A stretch of DNA of 64,000 nt from the NCBI RefSeq assembly GCF_026013965.1, contig NZ_CP110341.1:3534001-3598000 (forward strand). The letters run 5' to 3'. This DNA is from Brevibacterium sp. JSBI002. GTDB lineage: Bacteria > Actinomycetota > Actinomycetes > Actinomycetales > Brevibacteriaceae. The notes below the pieces were generated by a model. That model saw nothing but the letters and a program-made list of their open reading frames with translations, searched no databases and was not told where the DNA came from. Within the stretch, counting starts at the first letter, position 1. Each line of letters begins with the position of its first letter. Shown here in pieces: positions 1-8,904 of this stretch. Position numbers and translations under genes: made by a program.

Positions 1-77
1 TCGAACGCGTCGAGATCGAGGACGGCGGTGGGTGCACAGCTGACTTTCAGCGCACGCCGGAGTCCACTCGAAACCAT
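1..77 (-). CDS. N-terminus of a divergent gene cut by the window edge
   Basis: An ATG at 77 on the minus strand opens a frame that runs off the left edge after 25 codons. The end of this stretch reads A-P-T-A-V-L-D-L-D-A-F, which resembles the first strand of alanine-racemase-like (fold III PLP) domains, where a T-P-x-x-V-x-D-L-D-A pattern is common; this identification is weak. The start is supported by a TAGACT box 7 nt upstream (complement of 85-90), the leaderless arrangement seen at many other starts here. It is divergent from the dehydrogenase at 127. Confidence 0.45.
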   Translation of the reverse strand, partial: MVSSGLRRALKVSCAPTAVLDLDAF

Positions 78-126
78 ATTCGGTAGTCTAGCCTGCGATG
101 ACCTACGTCACAGAAAGAGGAAGCCG

Positions 127-1728
127 ATGAGAACCGAGACCACCGCACGCACCTCCGAAGCAAGCGCGGCCGGGACCCCGTCCGCGCATGTCACCGCGGC
201 GCTGCGGGACTTCCTCGACACCGATCCGTACGCCGATGCCTCCGGTTCGGGCGAGGTGATGCGCGGAGTCGAGCCGTTCACCGGGCAGGAGGTCGACAGG
301 TTCGCCCGGAACACTCCCGACGATATCGAGGCTGCCTACGCCACCGCGCGCATTGCCGGCGAGTCGTGGGCCGCCCAGTCGGTTCAGCACCGCACGAAGG
401 TGCTCACTCGACTGCATTCCGCTCTGGTCCGGAATGAGGATCTGCTCCTCGACATCATTCAGTACGAGACTGGCAAGGCCCGCATTCACGCCTATGACGA
501 GATCCTCGATACCTTCAATGTGCTCCGCCACTACGGGGTGATGGCCGCCCGCTATCTGCGGCCCGAACGTCGACGCGGAGCCATCCCCGTGCTCACCCGG
601 ACCGAGGTCACGCGCACCCCGCTGGGCGTGATCGGTTTCATCACCCCGTGGAACTACCCACTGACCCTGGGTGCGACCGACCTGTTCGCGGCCCTGACCG
701 CCGGCAACGCCGTCGTCCACAAACCCGATTCGACGACGACGCTGACCTCGGTGTTCATGCGCAGGCTGGCGATCGCCGCCGGCCTGCCCGCCGAGGTGTG
801 GCAGCTCGTGCCCGGACCATCGTCCGAGGTCGGGCCCGCGCTCATGGCCGGTGCCGACGGAATCTCCTTCACCGGGTCGACGACTGCTGGGCGGTCGATC
901 GCCGCCGAGGCGGGGCAGCGTCTGCTCCCCGCCGCGCTCGAGCTCGGAGGCAAGAATCCCCTGATCGTCGCCGCCGATGCGGATCTGGAGAAGGCCGTCG
1001 AAGGTGCCGTGCGCGGATCGTTCTCCTCGGCCGGGCAGCTGTGCATCTCCATCGAGCGCATCTACGTCCACGAGGACCTCCATGAGACCTTCTGCGCCCA
1101 TTTCGCCGAGGCGGCCCGCGCCTACCGCCTCAGCGCCGCGTTCGAGTACGGCCCGGATATGGGCACCCTGGCGGGACCGAAGCAGCTCGAGACGATCACC
1201 AATCATGTCGAGCAAGCACGCAGCGCCGGTGCCACGGTTCTCGCCGGCGGACATCCGGTGCCCGATCTCGGCCCCTACTTCTACGCCCCGACAGTGCTTA
1301 CGGATGTTCCTCCTGAGGCGGAGCTGCGTCGGGAGGAGACCTTCGGTCCCGTCGTCTCCGTCTATTCGGTGCCGTCGGATGCCGCGGCGATCGCTGCCGC
1401 CAATGACAGCGACTACGGACTCTCGGCATCGGTGTACTCACGCTCCCACGGGCGTGAGATCGCGCGGCAGGTCGAGGCCGGAATGGTCAACATCAACGAG
1501 GTCTACCCGGCCAGCTGGGGATCCATCGACGCACCGGCCGGCGGAGTCAAGGCCTCGGGCATGGGCCACCGGCACGGCCCTGAGGGCCTCCACCAGTTCA
1601 TGCACTCGCACACGATTGCGGAGCAGCGCCTCCACCCGATCGCGCCGGCCGGTCCTCTCGATCAGGCGAAGTTCGCGAAGGCGATGACCGGGGCGCTGCA
1701 AGCCATGCGGTCCCTGCGCATGAAGTAG
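127..1728 (+). CDS. gabD2: Succinate-semialdehyde dehydrogenase-like aldehyde dehydrogenase
   Basis: A 533-residue member of the NAD(P)-dependent aldehyde dehydrogenase superfamily. The P-W-N-Y-P motif of the Rossmann fold, the E-L-G-G-K motif with the general base E272 and the nucleophile C306 in G-Q-L-C-I-S are all present. The C-I-S-I-E-R context and the N-terminal extension fit the actinobacterial GabD2 type of succinic semialdehyde dehydrogenase, which feeds GABA or 2-oxoglutarate carbon into succinate. The substrate is inferred from family resemblance only. The ATG at 127 is chosen over an upstream in-frame start because AGAAAGAGGAAG lies just before it. It appears to be a single gene, followed convergently by the penicillin-binding protein. 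Confidence 0.85.
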   Translation: MRTETTARTSEASAAGTPSAHVTAALRDFLDTDPYADASGSGEVMRGVEPFTGQEVDRFARNTPDDIEAAYATARIAGESWAAQSVQHRTKVLTRLHSALVRNEDLLLDIIQYETGKARIHAYDEILDTFNVLRHYGVMAARYLRPERRRGAIPVLTRTEVTRTPLGVIGFITPWNYPLTLGATDLFAALTAGNAVVHKPDSTTTLTSVFMRRLAIAAGLPAEVWQLVPGPSSEVGPALMAGADGISFTGSTTAGRSIAAEAGQRLLPAALELGGKNPLIVAADADLEKAVEGAVRGSFSSAGQLCISIERIYVHEDLHETFCAHFAEAARAYRLSAAFEYGPDMGTLAGPKQLETITNHVEQARSAGATVLAGGHPVPDLGPYFYAPTVLTDVPPEAELRREETFGPVVSVYSVPSDAAAIAAANDSDYGLSASVYSRSHGREIARQVEAGMVNINEVYPASWGSIDAPAGGVKASGMGHRHGPEGLHQFMHSHTIAEQRLHPIAPAGPLDQAKFAKAMTGALQAMRSLRMK

Positions 1729-1789
1729 GGAGCGCGGCACCGTCGGGCACGGCCCAGTTGATGGGTGGAACTGAACTCGGCGGTGGTAC

Positions 1790-3772
1790 TCAGTTGACGT
1801 TGTCGAAGAATTCGCGCGCCACCGGCACGGCCGCCTCGGCGCCGAATCCGCCGTCTTCGACAAGCACTGCCACGGCCAGGTCCCCTTGAAATCCGGCGAA
1901 CCATGAATGAGTGCGCGGCGGGGTCTCGTCGCCGTATTCGGCCGTTCCGGTCTTACCGTGGACCGGATCGCCGGGAACGTCCTTGAGCGCGGTGGCGGTG
2001 CCCTCGGTGACGACTGCGCGCATCATCGCCGAGATCTCCTTCGCTGCGTCCGCGTCGAGCGTCGGGGCATCGCCGTCGCTGCCGTCGCCCGCAGCCTGGC
2101 TGCCATTGCCGGTGCCCTTTCCTGCACCCTGGCCGCCCCCGTCGCTTTTCGCCTCGTCGAGCGCCTCACCGAGGACGAGCAGCGGGGTGACCGTTGCCCC
2201 CGCCTCCACCGAGGCGGCCATCGTCGCCACGGACAGCGGGCTCGCCTGCACCTTGCCCTGACCGATCATCTGAGCGGCGTGGGTGACCTCGTCATCGTCG
2301 GTCGGCACCGAGGCCATCTTCGCGCCTATGGCCGAGGCGTCGCCGAGCATGCCGAGTTGGGCGGCGGCGTCGGCCACCTCGTCGCCGGTGACCTTGTCGC
2401 CGGAGGAGACGAATGCGGTGTTGCAGGAGTGGGCGAAGTCGTCGGCGAAGATGACGGTGCCGAGCACTTCGTCTTCGGCGTTCTTGAAGCTCTTGCCCCC
2501 GATGTTCGCGGTCTTCGGGCAGTCGATGTCATCGTCGGGTCGCACCCCTGCGTCGAGGAGTGCCAGACCGGAGGCGATCTTGAACACCGAGCCGGGAGCG
2601 TACTGGCCGCTCAGCGCTCGGTCCCAGGCCGCTCCTTCCGGGTCGTGGTTGGCCACGGCGAGCACGTGGCCGTCGCTGGGGCGGATCGCGACGACGGCGG
2701 CCGGCTTCTTCGCCGTCGCTGCCGCCTTGTCCGCGGCGGTCTGGATAACGACGTCGAGGGTGGTCTCGACGTCGTCGCCGTCCTTCGCTTCGAAGGCATG
2801 CAGGCTCGTCAGCTTCGTCTTTCCGCCTTTGTCGTTCGTCGAATCACCCTTGACGAAGACTTCGACGCTGCCCGGTCCGCTGAGACGGGAGTTGAAGGTA
2901 TTCTGCAGACCGGTGCGACCGACGATGTCGCCGGCGATGATCTCACCCCTGGACTTCTCGATGTCATCGGCGCTGGCCGGACCGGCCGAACCGAGGGTGG
3001 CCTGAGCGAACCCGCGGGACCGAGTCAGGGTCTGGGTATCCTCGGTGAACAGCACTCCAGGAAGATCGTGGATGGCGTCCTTGACCGACTTGTAGTCGTC
3101 TTCGCGCAGTGTCACGACGGGGACGAGCTGGTTGACTTCGGCGTCATCGACGGACTTCTCGAGGTCATCGGCGTCGAGGTCGAGGGAGTCGACACCGTCG
3201 TTGAGTCCGCTGACGAGTCGGCCGATGGTGTCGGATTCGAGCCGGATCGGGTGGACGCCGATGTCGATGACCTTCCCCTCCTCCATAAGCACTTCATCAT
3301 CGGCGCCGAGGATCTTCCCTCGTCCGCCGGGATTCGCGCGCAGAGCGAAGCTGCCGCCCTTTCCGAGCTTCGGGTGGATGGCTTTCTCCGTGAGATCCGC
3401 CCACCAGAAGAGCCCGTTCTTCTCCAGCGGCAGCTGGGAACTGTACTCCCAGGACTCTCCGTCGTTGTTCGCCCACGTCCAATCGAGGGTGGCCACGGTC
3501 CGACCGTCCGCCTCGGTGATGTCGTCGACGGTGACCGACCGCAGGTCGACTCTCGTGCCCAATGCCTTCGTGACGCGGTCGAACAGGCCCTGAGCGAGAT
3601 CCTTCTCATGCCAGATGTCCGAGCTCAGCTGTTCTTCGGCGAGGTCGTGGGCCGCCGCCTCGGCGGCGGAGGACTTCGTCATCGGCAGCCGGAAGAGAGC
3701 GAAGACTCCGGCTCCGGCGAGCAGCACGAGGACGAGGGCGACGGTCAGCCAGTCCCGGGACTTCTTCGACAT
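1790..3772 (-). CDS. Penicillin-binding protein, MecA_N/transpeptidase type
   Basis: A 660-residue bitopic penicillin-binding protein with transpeptidase but no glycosyltransferase domain. After a short cytoplasmic stretch there is one membrane segment (about residues 8-28), an NTF2-like MecA_N domain (about 40-150), a PBP dimerisation region, then the catalytic domain with S395-x-x-K398, S449-C-N451 and K607-T-G. All three active-site motifs are intact, so it should cross-link peptidoglycan outside the membrane. A Gly/Ser-rich insert occurs near residues 550-570. The start at 3772 is preferred over 3808 because GGAGGA sits 7 nt before it. MecA_N-type PBPs are often low-affinity for beta-lactams; that property is not readable here. 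Confidence 0.88.
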   Translation of the reverse strand: MSKKSRDWLTVALVLVLLAGAGVFALFRLPMTKSSAAEAAAHDLAEEQLSSDIWHEKDLAQGLFDRVTKALGTRVDLRSVTVDDITEADGRTVATLDWTWANNDGESWEYSSQLPLEKNGLFWWADLTEKAIHPKLGKGGSFALRANPGGRGKILGADDEVLMEEGKVIDIGVHPIRLESDTIGRLVSGLNDGVDSLDLDADDLEKSVDDAEVNQLVPVVTLREDDYKSVKDAIHDLPGVLFTEDTQTLTRSRGFAQATLGSAGPASADDIEKSRGEIIAGDIVGRTGLQNTFNSRLSGPGSVEVFVKGDSTNDKGGKTKLTSLHAFEAKDGDDVETTLDVVIQTAADKAAATAKKPAAVVAIRPSDGHVLAVANHDPEGAAWDRALSGQYAPGSVFKIASGLALLDAGVRPDDDIDCPKTANIGGKSFKNAEDEVLGTVIFADDFAHSCNTAFVSSGDKVTGDEVADAAAQLGMLGDASAIGAKMASVPTDDDEVTHAAQMIGQGKVQASPLSVATMAASVEAGATVTPLLVLGEALDEAKSDGGGQGAGKGTGNGSQAAGDGSDGDAPTLDADAAKEISAMMRAVVTEGTATALKDVPGDPVHGKTGTAEYGDETPPRTHSWFAGFQGDLAVAVLVEDGGFGAEAAVPVAREFFDNVN

Positions 3773-3848
3773 GGGACCATCCTCCACCGAGGCCCCCTCG
3801 ATGTCCATTGCTTTGTGCCGAGACCGGCGTTACGTCGGTCCATGGCCG

Positions 3849-3908
3849 ATTGTTGGGTCGATCCACCGCGGTTTCGGCGTTCAGAACGCCGTGGATCGAC
3901 CCAACAAT
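3849..3908. repeat. Large perfect-stem palindrome (element C)
   Basis: Arms at 3849-3866 and 3891-3908 are perfectly complementary over 18 bp (ATTGTTGGGTCGATCCAC and its complement). A second small hairpin (GGCGTT 3876-3881 with AACGCC 3885-3890) sits inside. It lies between the response-regulator stop and the PBP start. There is no T-tract, so it is not a typical intrinsic terminator. Size and shape match the A and B palindromes elsewhere in the window, but the sequence is unrelated. Confidence 0.75.
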
Positions 3909-3912
3909 GCTT

Positions 3913-4005
3913 GCGGCGTCGGTCACGTGCGCGGTGACAGAGCGATCAGCCCGCGGCGTCGGTCACGGCCGGCTGCTCGCGCACGTAATCCGCGATCAGC
4001 CCGCG
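3913..4005. repeat. Short imperfect tandem duplication at the regulator 3' end
   Basis: GCGGCGTCGGTCACG occurs at 3913-3927 and 3953-3967. GCGATCAGCCCGCG occurs at 3942-3955 and 3992-4005. The second copy of the latter contains the stop codon of the response regulator, so part of that gene's tail has been duplicated into the gap. Confidence 0.6.
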
Positions 4006-4730
4006 TCGGGGACGACGGTGTATTCGAGGACGGGGCGACCGGCCGAACCGTATCGGGGACGACGTTCGAGCATCCCGGCGTCGGCCATGGATTCGAGGTA
4101 GCGGCGAGCGGTGACTCGCGAGACCCCGAGCCCTTCGGCCAGCTCTGCTGCGGACTGGCCGGGATTCTCATCGAGCAGGCTCTTCACCTCGGCCTGGACC
4201 GCATCGGGCACGCCCTTCGCGGTCGCCGCCACGGTGTGCGTGCGCAGGGCCGAGATCGCTTTGTCGACCTCGGTCTGGGTGACCTCGCCGTCGTTCGAAT
4301 CCCCGCCGAGGCGGTTGCGGAAGGACGAATACGCCTCGAGTTTGGATTTGAAGACGGGGAAGGTGAAGGGCTTGATGATGTACTGGGCGACGCCGTAGGA
4401 CAGAGCCTCCTGCACGATCTGCATATCCCTGGCAGCGGTGACCGCGATGATGTCGACGTCGACGCGTTGGCCGCGGATAGCGCGGCAGACCTGCAGCCCG
4501 TGCCCGTCGGGCAGATTCATATCGAGGAGGACGAGGTGGACGCCGGAGGGATCGAGTCCGTAGATCTGACCTGTGAGAGCAGCCATCGCCTGAGTGGCAT
4601 TCTTCGCCACTCCGGCGACGTGATAGCCGTCGATGCGGTCGATGTACTTCGCGTGAGCACGGGCGGCGACCACCTCATCCTCGACGACGAGCACACCGAT
4701 GCTCGATTCAGGCGCAGTTGTGTCCGACAT
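3996..4730 (-). CDS. Response regulator, CitB/DcuR (CitT) family
   Basis: A 244-residue two-component regulator. The N-terminal receiver carries the acidic pair E17-D18, phosphoacceptor D70 in L-L-D-M-N-L-P and the lysine of I-I-K-P near residue 120. The C-terminal part (about 180-230) is a winged-helix-like DNA-binding region (S-A-A-E-L-A-E-G-L-G-V-S-R-V-T-A-R-R-Y), typical of regulators paired with CitA/DcuS kinases that respond to citrate or C4-dicarboxylates. The partner kinase lies directly upstream on the same strand, about 110 nt away. The start ATG is 6 nt after TAGACT, suggesting its own leaderless promoter. The ligand is not deducible. Confidence 0.88.
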   Translation of the reverse strand: MSDTTAPESSIGVLVVEDEVVAARAHAKYIDRIDGYHVAGVAKNATQAMAALTGQIYGLDPSGVHLVLLDMNLPDGHGLQVCRAIRGQRVDVDIIAVTAARDMQIVQEALSYGVAQYIIKPFTFPVFKSKLEAYSSFRNRLGGDSNDGEVTQTEVDKAISALRTHTVAATAKGVPDAVQAEVKSLLDENPGQSAAELAEGLGVSRVTARRYLESMADAGMLERRPRYGSAGRPVLEYTVVPDAG

Positions 4731-4842
4731 GCTGCCAGTCTATCTTCACCCGTTTGACAGCGTCCCGGATCGTGTTGCAGTCCCGTCACATCCGGTTCCG
4801 GTCCACCTGGGCGGTGCCGGCATCACCGGCGATCACCCGCCC

Positions 4843-6762
4843 CTATCCGACCTGCCCGTCGCCGGACTGACCGGAACCCGACCGGCCTGCCCCGGTCCGA
4901 CCCGCATTCCCCGGGTCGGGCAGCCACACCGTGAGCACTGCGCCCTTGAATCGGTCGCAGTCCTCCCCGTGGCCCTGCACGTCGACGGCTCCCCCGAGGC
5001 GGCGGATCGCCTGCACGACCAGGGACAGCCCGACCCCGCGGGTGCCCGTCTGCTGGCGACCCTGTCCCTGGTCGGTCTCGACGCCATCGTGCTTCGTCGA
5101 CCAGCCGCGCTCGAAGATCGCGTCGAGGTATTCCTCGTCGATTCCCGGGCCGTCATCGCTGACCTCGATCGTGAATCCGCCGGGACCGCCGGAGCCGGAG
5201 AGTTCGACATGGACTCTCTTGTCCTCGGGCAGTACGTCCTGCCTGCTCAGGGCGTCGAAGGCATTGTCGACGAGGTTGCCGAGGATCGTTGCGAGGTCGC
5301 GATCGTCCCCGCCGAGGTTGCCCGTGAGGTCCGCGGTGTCCACCGTCATCTCGATGCCCACCTCGGCGGCTTGGGCGATCTTCGACAGCAGCAGCGCCGA
5401 GAGGACGGGATGGTCGAAGGTCATCGACCCGTCACCGTTGACCCGGTTGAGATCGTCGATGTCCTTGGCCGCGAAGTCGATGGCCTCGTCGACGTGCCCG
5501 GTCTCGAGCAGGGACACGACCATGTGCAGCCGGTTCGCGTATTCATGGGTCTGCGCGCGAAGGGAATCGGAGAAGGAGCGCACGGAGACGAGTTCGCCGG
5601 AGAGCTCGGCCAGCTCCGTGTGATCGCGCATGGTCACGACCCACGTGTCGCTGGCCGCCTCGGTGGGCTGCTGATTGACGACGAGGACACGGTCGTCGGT
5701 GTAGTGGATCTCGTCACGAGCCCACCGTCCGGAAGCGAGCAGATCGTGCAGCGCCTCGGGCAGGTCGAGTTCGCGCAGCGGCATCTCCTCCGCCGAGGTG
5801 GGACCTGAGTCAGCATCGTCGCCGGCGGGCGGCATGCCCAGCAGTTCGCGGGCCTCGGTGTTGATGAGCACGATCCCGCGGGCTCGGTCGACGAGCAGCA
5901 GTCCTTCGGAGACGGCCGTGAGCACGGAGGAGTAGAAGTCGAGCATGCTGCGCAGCTCGTCGGCACCGTAGTCACCGGTGACCCGGCGCAGTCCCCGCGA
6001 TGTCACCCAGGACGAACCGATGCCGAGGACGAGGGTGAGGACGGCGATGCCGATGAGCCATTTGCCCTGCGCCAGGAAGCCTTCGCGGACCGAATCGGCG
6101 GAGCTGCCGACGATGACGGCGCCGACGACGGTGTCCGACCTCAGTCCGTCGACGCCGACGTGTTCGGCGTAGACCGGGGTGACGACGTACATGGTGCCGT
6201 CGGCCGGGCCGCCGTCGTTGATGAAGCGCACGGTCGACCTGCCATTCTGCAAGGCCTGTCCGTCGACGGCCTGGGCCAGCTGGTCGATGGAGTCCTCGGG
6301 AATCTTCCCGGAATCCGCCGAGGCGGTCTTCGCTTCCAGCGCCTGCTGGCGTCCGGGTGAGCCCAGGGTCGGCGGCGTGAGGAGGAAGTCGATGGGCACG
6401 ACCGCGGCGATGTCGAAGCCGTATTGGCTGATGACGTTGTCCAGCAGCGTCTGAACGTCGTCGCGGGATTCGGAATCGAGGTAGTCGTCCTGGCCGACGT
6501 CACCGGTTCCGACGAGGCCCAGTGACATCGAGATGTTGTCCGCGGCCGACCGCAGCAGGTCCTGTTCGCGCTTAGTGTTGAGTTGGGAGAGCTGAAGGTA
6601 GAGCAGACTCGTCGTGAGCACCATGATGCCCACGAGCATGATCGAGTTCGCGAACATGATCCGCCCGGCCGCGGAGAGGCGGACCCACCGACTCAGGCGA
6701 CCCACCGGTCCGGCGGGCCCCTTCGACAGCACGGTGCGCTTCTTCTTCGGCATGGAATCCAT
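4843..6762 (-). CDS. Sensor histidine kinase, CitA/DcuS family
   Basis: About 639 residues. A membrane segment near residue 35-60, an extracytoplasmic sensor domain of about 170 residues, a second segment (L-I-G-I-A-V-L-T-L-V-L-G-I-G), a PAS-like cytoplasmic domain, then a SpoOB-type dimerisation helix with the phosphoacceptor in R-A-Q-T-H-E-Y-A-N-R-L-H. The ATPase domain has an N box (N-L-V-D-N-A-F-D-A-L), G1 box (D-D-G-P-G-I) and G2 box (G-T-R-G-V-G-L-S-L). This architecture belongs to the citrate/C4-dicarboxylate kinases and it precedes the matching regulator. The exact start is uncertain: 6762, 6753 and 6810 are all possible and none has a strong ribosome site. Confidence 0.87.
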   Translation of the reverse strand: MDSMPKKKRTVLSKGPAGPVGRLSRWVRLSAAGRIMFANSIMLVGIMVLTTSLLYLQLSQLNTKREQDLLRSAADNISMSLGLVGTGDVGQDDYLDSESRDDVQTLLDNVISQYGFDIAAVVPIDFLLTPPTLGSPGRQQALEAKTASADSGKIPEDSIDQLAQAVDGQALQNGRSTVRFINDGGPADGTMYVVTPVYAEHVGVDGLRSDTVVGAVIVGSSADSVREGFLAQGKWLIGIAVLTLVLGIGSSWVTSRGLRRVTGDYGADELRSMLDFYSSVLTAVSEGLLLVDRARGIVLINTEARELLGMPPAGDDADSGPTSAEEMPLRELDLPEALHDLLASGRWARDEIHYTDDRVLVVNQQPTEAASDTWVVTMRDHTELAELSGELVSVRSFSDSLRAQTHEYANRLHMVVSLLETGHVDEAIDFAAKDIDDLNRVNGDGSMTFDHPVLSALLLSKIAQAAEVGIEMTVDTADLTGNLGGDDRDLATILGNLVDNAFDALSRQDVLPEDKRVHVELSGSGGPGGFTIEVSDDGPGIDEEYLDAIFERGWSTKHDGVETDQGQGRQQTGTRGVGLSLVVQAIRRLGGAVDVQGHGEDCDRFKGAVLTVWLPDPGNAGRTGAGRSGSGQSGDGQVG

Positions 6763-6877
6763 TGTGCCACCCGCCCAGCCGCCGTCTGCCTGATCGGGCC
6801 GGGAGGTCATTCATCGGGTTCAGAGGGCCGGCTGGGTCATTCCGCCTGGTCAGTCAGCTGTGGTCGGCCTGCCGGGT

Positions 6878-8791
6878 TCAGAGCGCCAGGCTGATGGGCC
6901 CGGCGGGGACCGCGGAGCACACGAGCACCTCGTCGTTCTCGACGCGGGCGGCCGGCTCGATCGGGTAGAGCACGGACCCGGCGGCCAGGGGCACCGAGCA
7001 GGTTCCGCAGGATCCGCCTCGGCAGGAACTCGGCGAGCAGAATCCGCGCGCTTCCAAGGATTCGAGCAGGGTGCCTTCCTTCGGTTCCCAGACGAAGCTC
7101 GTTCCCGAATTCTCCAAGGTCACCTCGGCGGGCGAACACGCGGCGATGGCCTCGCTCATCCCCGTGTTCGGAGAGGCGAAGGTCTCCTGGTGGACGGCGG
7201 GAACGCCGGCCTCGTCCGCGGCGGCGAGCACGGCCGCCGTGAAGTCGCGGGGTCCGCAGACCATGACGTTGTCGCAGCCGGCCACCCAGTCGACGAGTTC
7301 GCGGTGGCCGGGTCGACCGGCCGTCGCGGTGTCGCGGTGGTGGGTCTCGACTGGCACTCTGCCTGAGTGGGCACGGTCCTGCAGCCTGTTCCACAGGCAT
7401 GCGGTGCGGTGGTCGCGGTCGACGTGGAAGAGTCGGATCCGTTCAGTGGCGGGCAGGTCGGCCAGACCGTCGCTGCGCAGCAGACCGAGGCTCGGGGTGA
7501 TGCCGATTCCCGCGGTGATCAGGGCCGTTGTGCCGCCGAAGACGCGGGAGGCGGTCATGGTTCCGTGTGGGCCTGAGGTGAGGACCCGCTGCCCTTCTTC
7601 CAGGGAGGCCATGGCGCGGGAGCCCTTGCCCTGGGTGCGTACGGCGATGCGGACGATGTCGTCGTCGACGTCGGTGATCGTATAGGTCCGCCAGAACGGT
7701 GCGCCGAGGTCGAGGTGGACGCGCAGGTTCGTGCCCGGTTCGTCGAATTCGCGGATCCAGCCGAGATCGTCGCGCAGGGCCACCTCGACGATGTCGTTGC
7801 AGATCTGCCGGCGGCCGACGACGGTCATGAAGCGCGGAGTTCGTGCGACCTTGACCAGTTCCCGCGGGGCCGGGCCTTCGACCGTGATCTCGTCGCCGGC
7901 CGCGACATCGCCGGTCTCGAGGATCTGCCCGTAGATTCCGCAGTGCAGATGGCCGCAGGCGGAGTTGAGCAGCCGCGGAACGTTGACGTCGACCTCGGTG
8001 GTCGTCGGGTTGACGGTCGTCGCCGGGCAGCGTTCGATCGTCGAACGGATCGCCAAGCGCACGCCGCCGAGGCGGATGATCGAACCGATGAGCGCGAACT
8101 CCTCGAACGGAGCGAGTCCGTCGACGAGGATGTTGCCGCGGAACCGCAGCGGGTCGAGCTCGGCTGCGGGAGTGGCCGGGTCGTCCTGGACGCTCGCGTC
8201 CGCCGAGTCGGCCACCGTCGGACTCGTCGCCTCAGCGCTCAACCCGAGGGCCGCGCGGCCCTCGTCGGTATCGGCGATCGCGGCGACCGTCGCGGGGTTG
8301 ATGAGCGAGATTCCCGAGCGCTGCGAGTCGAACATCCCCTGATCGGCGACGGCCAGGCAGCGCGGGAATGTACCCTGCGGGGGTATCCGCTCGGAGAGGA
8401 AACTCGCCGAGGCGGCCCTGCCCTTTTCATCGTCCGTGGAGAAGCACGTCGATTCCCCCGTCGGGGCCGTGAGGGTCACGGTCGCGGAATCATCGTCGGC
8501 CGCTTCGGCGGGGGCACTCCGGCCATCCGGATCAGGTCCGGGCACGGATTCGGCGTCGACCGCCTCGGGGAGGGTCGCTGCGACCTGCCACTTCTGCAGG
8601 TCGGTGTCGTTCTTGAGCACGGTAAAGGCGGAGTACGAGTGCCAGGCATCGGCGGGTACGTCGAGGCTGCCGTTCGTGAACGCCGCGATCCGGTCGCCGC
8701 GGATTCCGCGGTCCTTGATCACCCGAGCTTCGGTGAGTTCCTCGGCGGGGAATCCCTTGACCGGGAACCGGAACAGTCTGGCAACACGCAT
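6878..8791 (-). CDS. MOSC - FAD/NAD reductase - [2Fe-2S] ferredoxin fusion protein
   Basis: A 637-residue fusion. The first half is a MOSC N-terminal barrel plus MOSC domain (V-K-G-F-P near the start; R-C-P-A-T-T-V-N-P in the core), interrupted by an acidic Ala-rich stretch. The middle is a ferredoxin-reductase-like FAD and NAD binding unit (G-T-T-A-L-I-T-A-G-I-G-I-T-P; V-C-G-P-R-D-F). The C-terminus is a plant-type ferredoxin with the C-x4-C-x2-C pattern in C-S-P-S-S-C-R-G-G-S-C-G-T-C and a distal cysteine. MOSC proteins handle Mo-cofactor-related sulfur transfer or N-hydroxylated compounds; the fusion supplies its own electron path from NAD(P)H. The substrate is unknown. The ATG at 8791 begins the conserved M-R-V-A-R-L-F-R-F-P-V-K-G start; a GTG at 8818 is the alternative. 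Confidence 0.8.
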   Translation of the reverse strand: MRVARLFRFPVKGFPAEELTEARVIKDRGIRGDRIAAFTNGSLDVPADAWHSYSAFTVLKNDTDLQKWQVAATLPEAVDAESVPGPDPDGRSAPAEAADDDSATVTLTAPTGESTCFSTDDEKGRAASASFLSERIPPQGTFPRCLAVADQGMFDSQRSGISLINPATVAAIADTDEGRAALGLSAEATSPTVADSADASVQDDPATPAAELDPLRFRGNILVDGLAPFEEFALIGSIIRLGGVRLAIRSTIERCPATTVNPTTTEVDVNVPRLLNSACGHLHCGIYGQILETGDVAAGDEITVEGPAPRELVKVARTPRFMTVVGRRQICNDIVEVALRDDLGWIREFDEPGTNLRVHLDLGAPFWRTYTITDVDDDIVRIAVRTQGKGSRAMASLEEGQRVLTSGPHGTMTASRVFGGTTALITAGIGITPSLGLLRSDGLADLPATERIRLFHVDRDHRTACLWNRLQDRAHSGRVPVETHHRDTATAGRPGHRELVDWVAGCDNVMVCGPRDFTAAVLAAADEAGVPAVHQETFASPNTGMSEAIAACSPAEVTLENSGTSFVWEPKEGTLLESLEARGFCSPSSCRGGSCGTCSVPLAAGSVLYPIEPAARVENDEVLVCSAVPAGPISLAL

Positions 8792-8875
8792 AATTCGATT
8801 GTAGGAGCCGGAGAACACGTCAGGGTCAGGGTGAGAGCAAACGCACAGCCGCCTCGGCGAGGGTCGATCTTGATT

Positions 8876-8894
8876 TATACCCTATAGGGGTATA
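8876..8894. promoter_or_regulatory. CsoR-type operator overlapping the csoR promoter
   Basis: TATACCCTATAGGGGTATA is an interrupted inverted repeat with the TACCC...GGGGTA pattern known for CsoR operators. It ends 10 nt before the csoR ATG. TTGATT at 8870-8875 and TATACG at 8891-8896 could be the -35 and -10, so repressor binding would cover the promoter. No second copy occurs before copZ, implying one copper-induced transcript. Confidence 0.75.
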
Positions 8895-8904
8895 CGGTGT
8901 GATC

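Noticed and set aside
1907..3937. Long open frame (676 codons) opposite the penicillin-binding protein
   Set aside because: It is the antisense shadow of a gene with complete catalytic motifs. Its translation is Arg/Gly/Val-rich without any domain.
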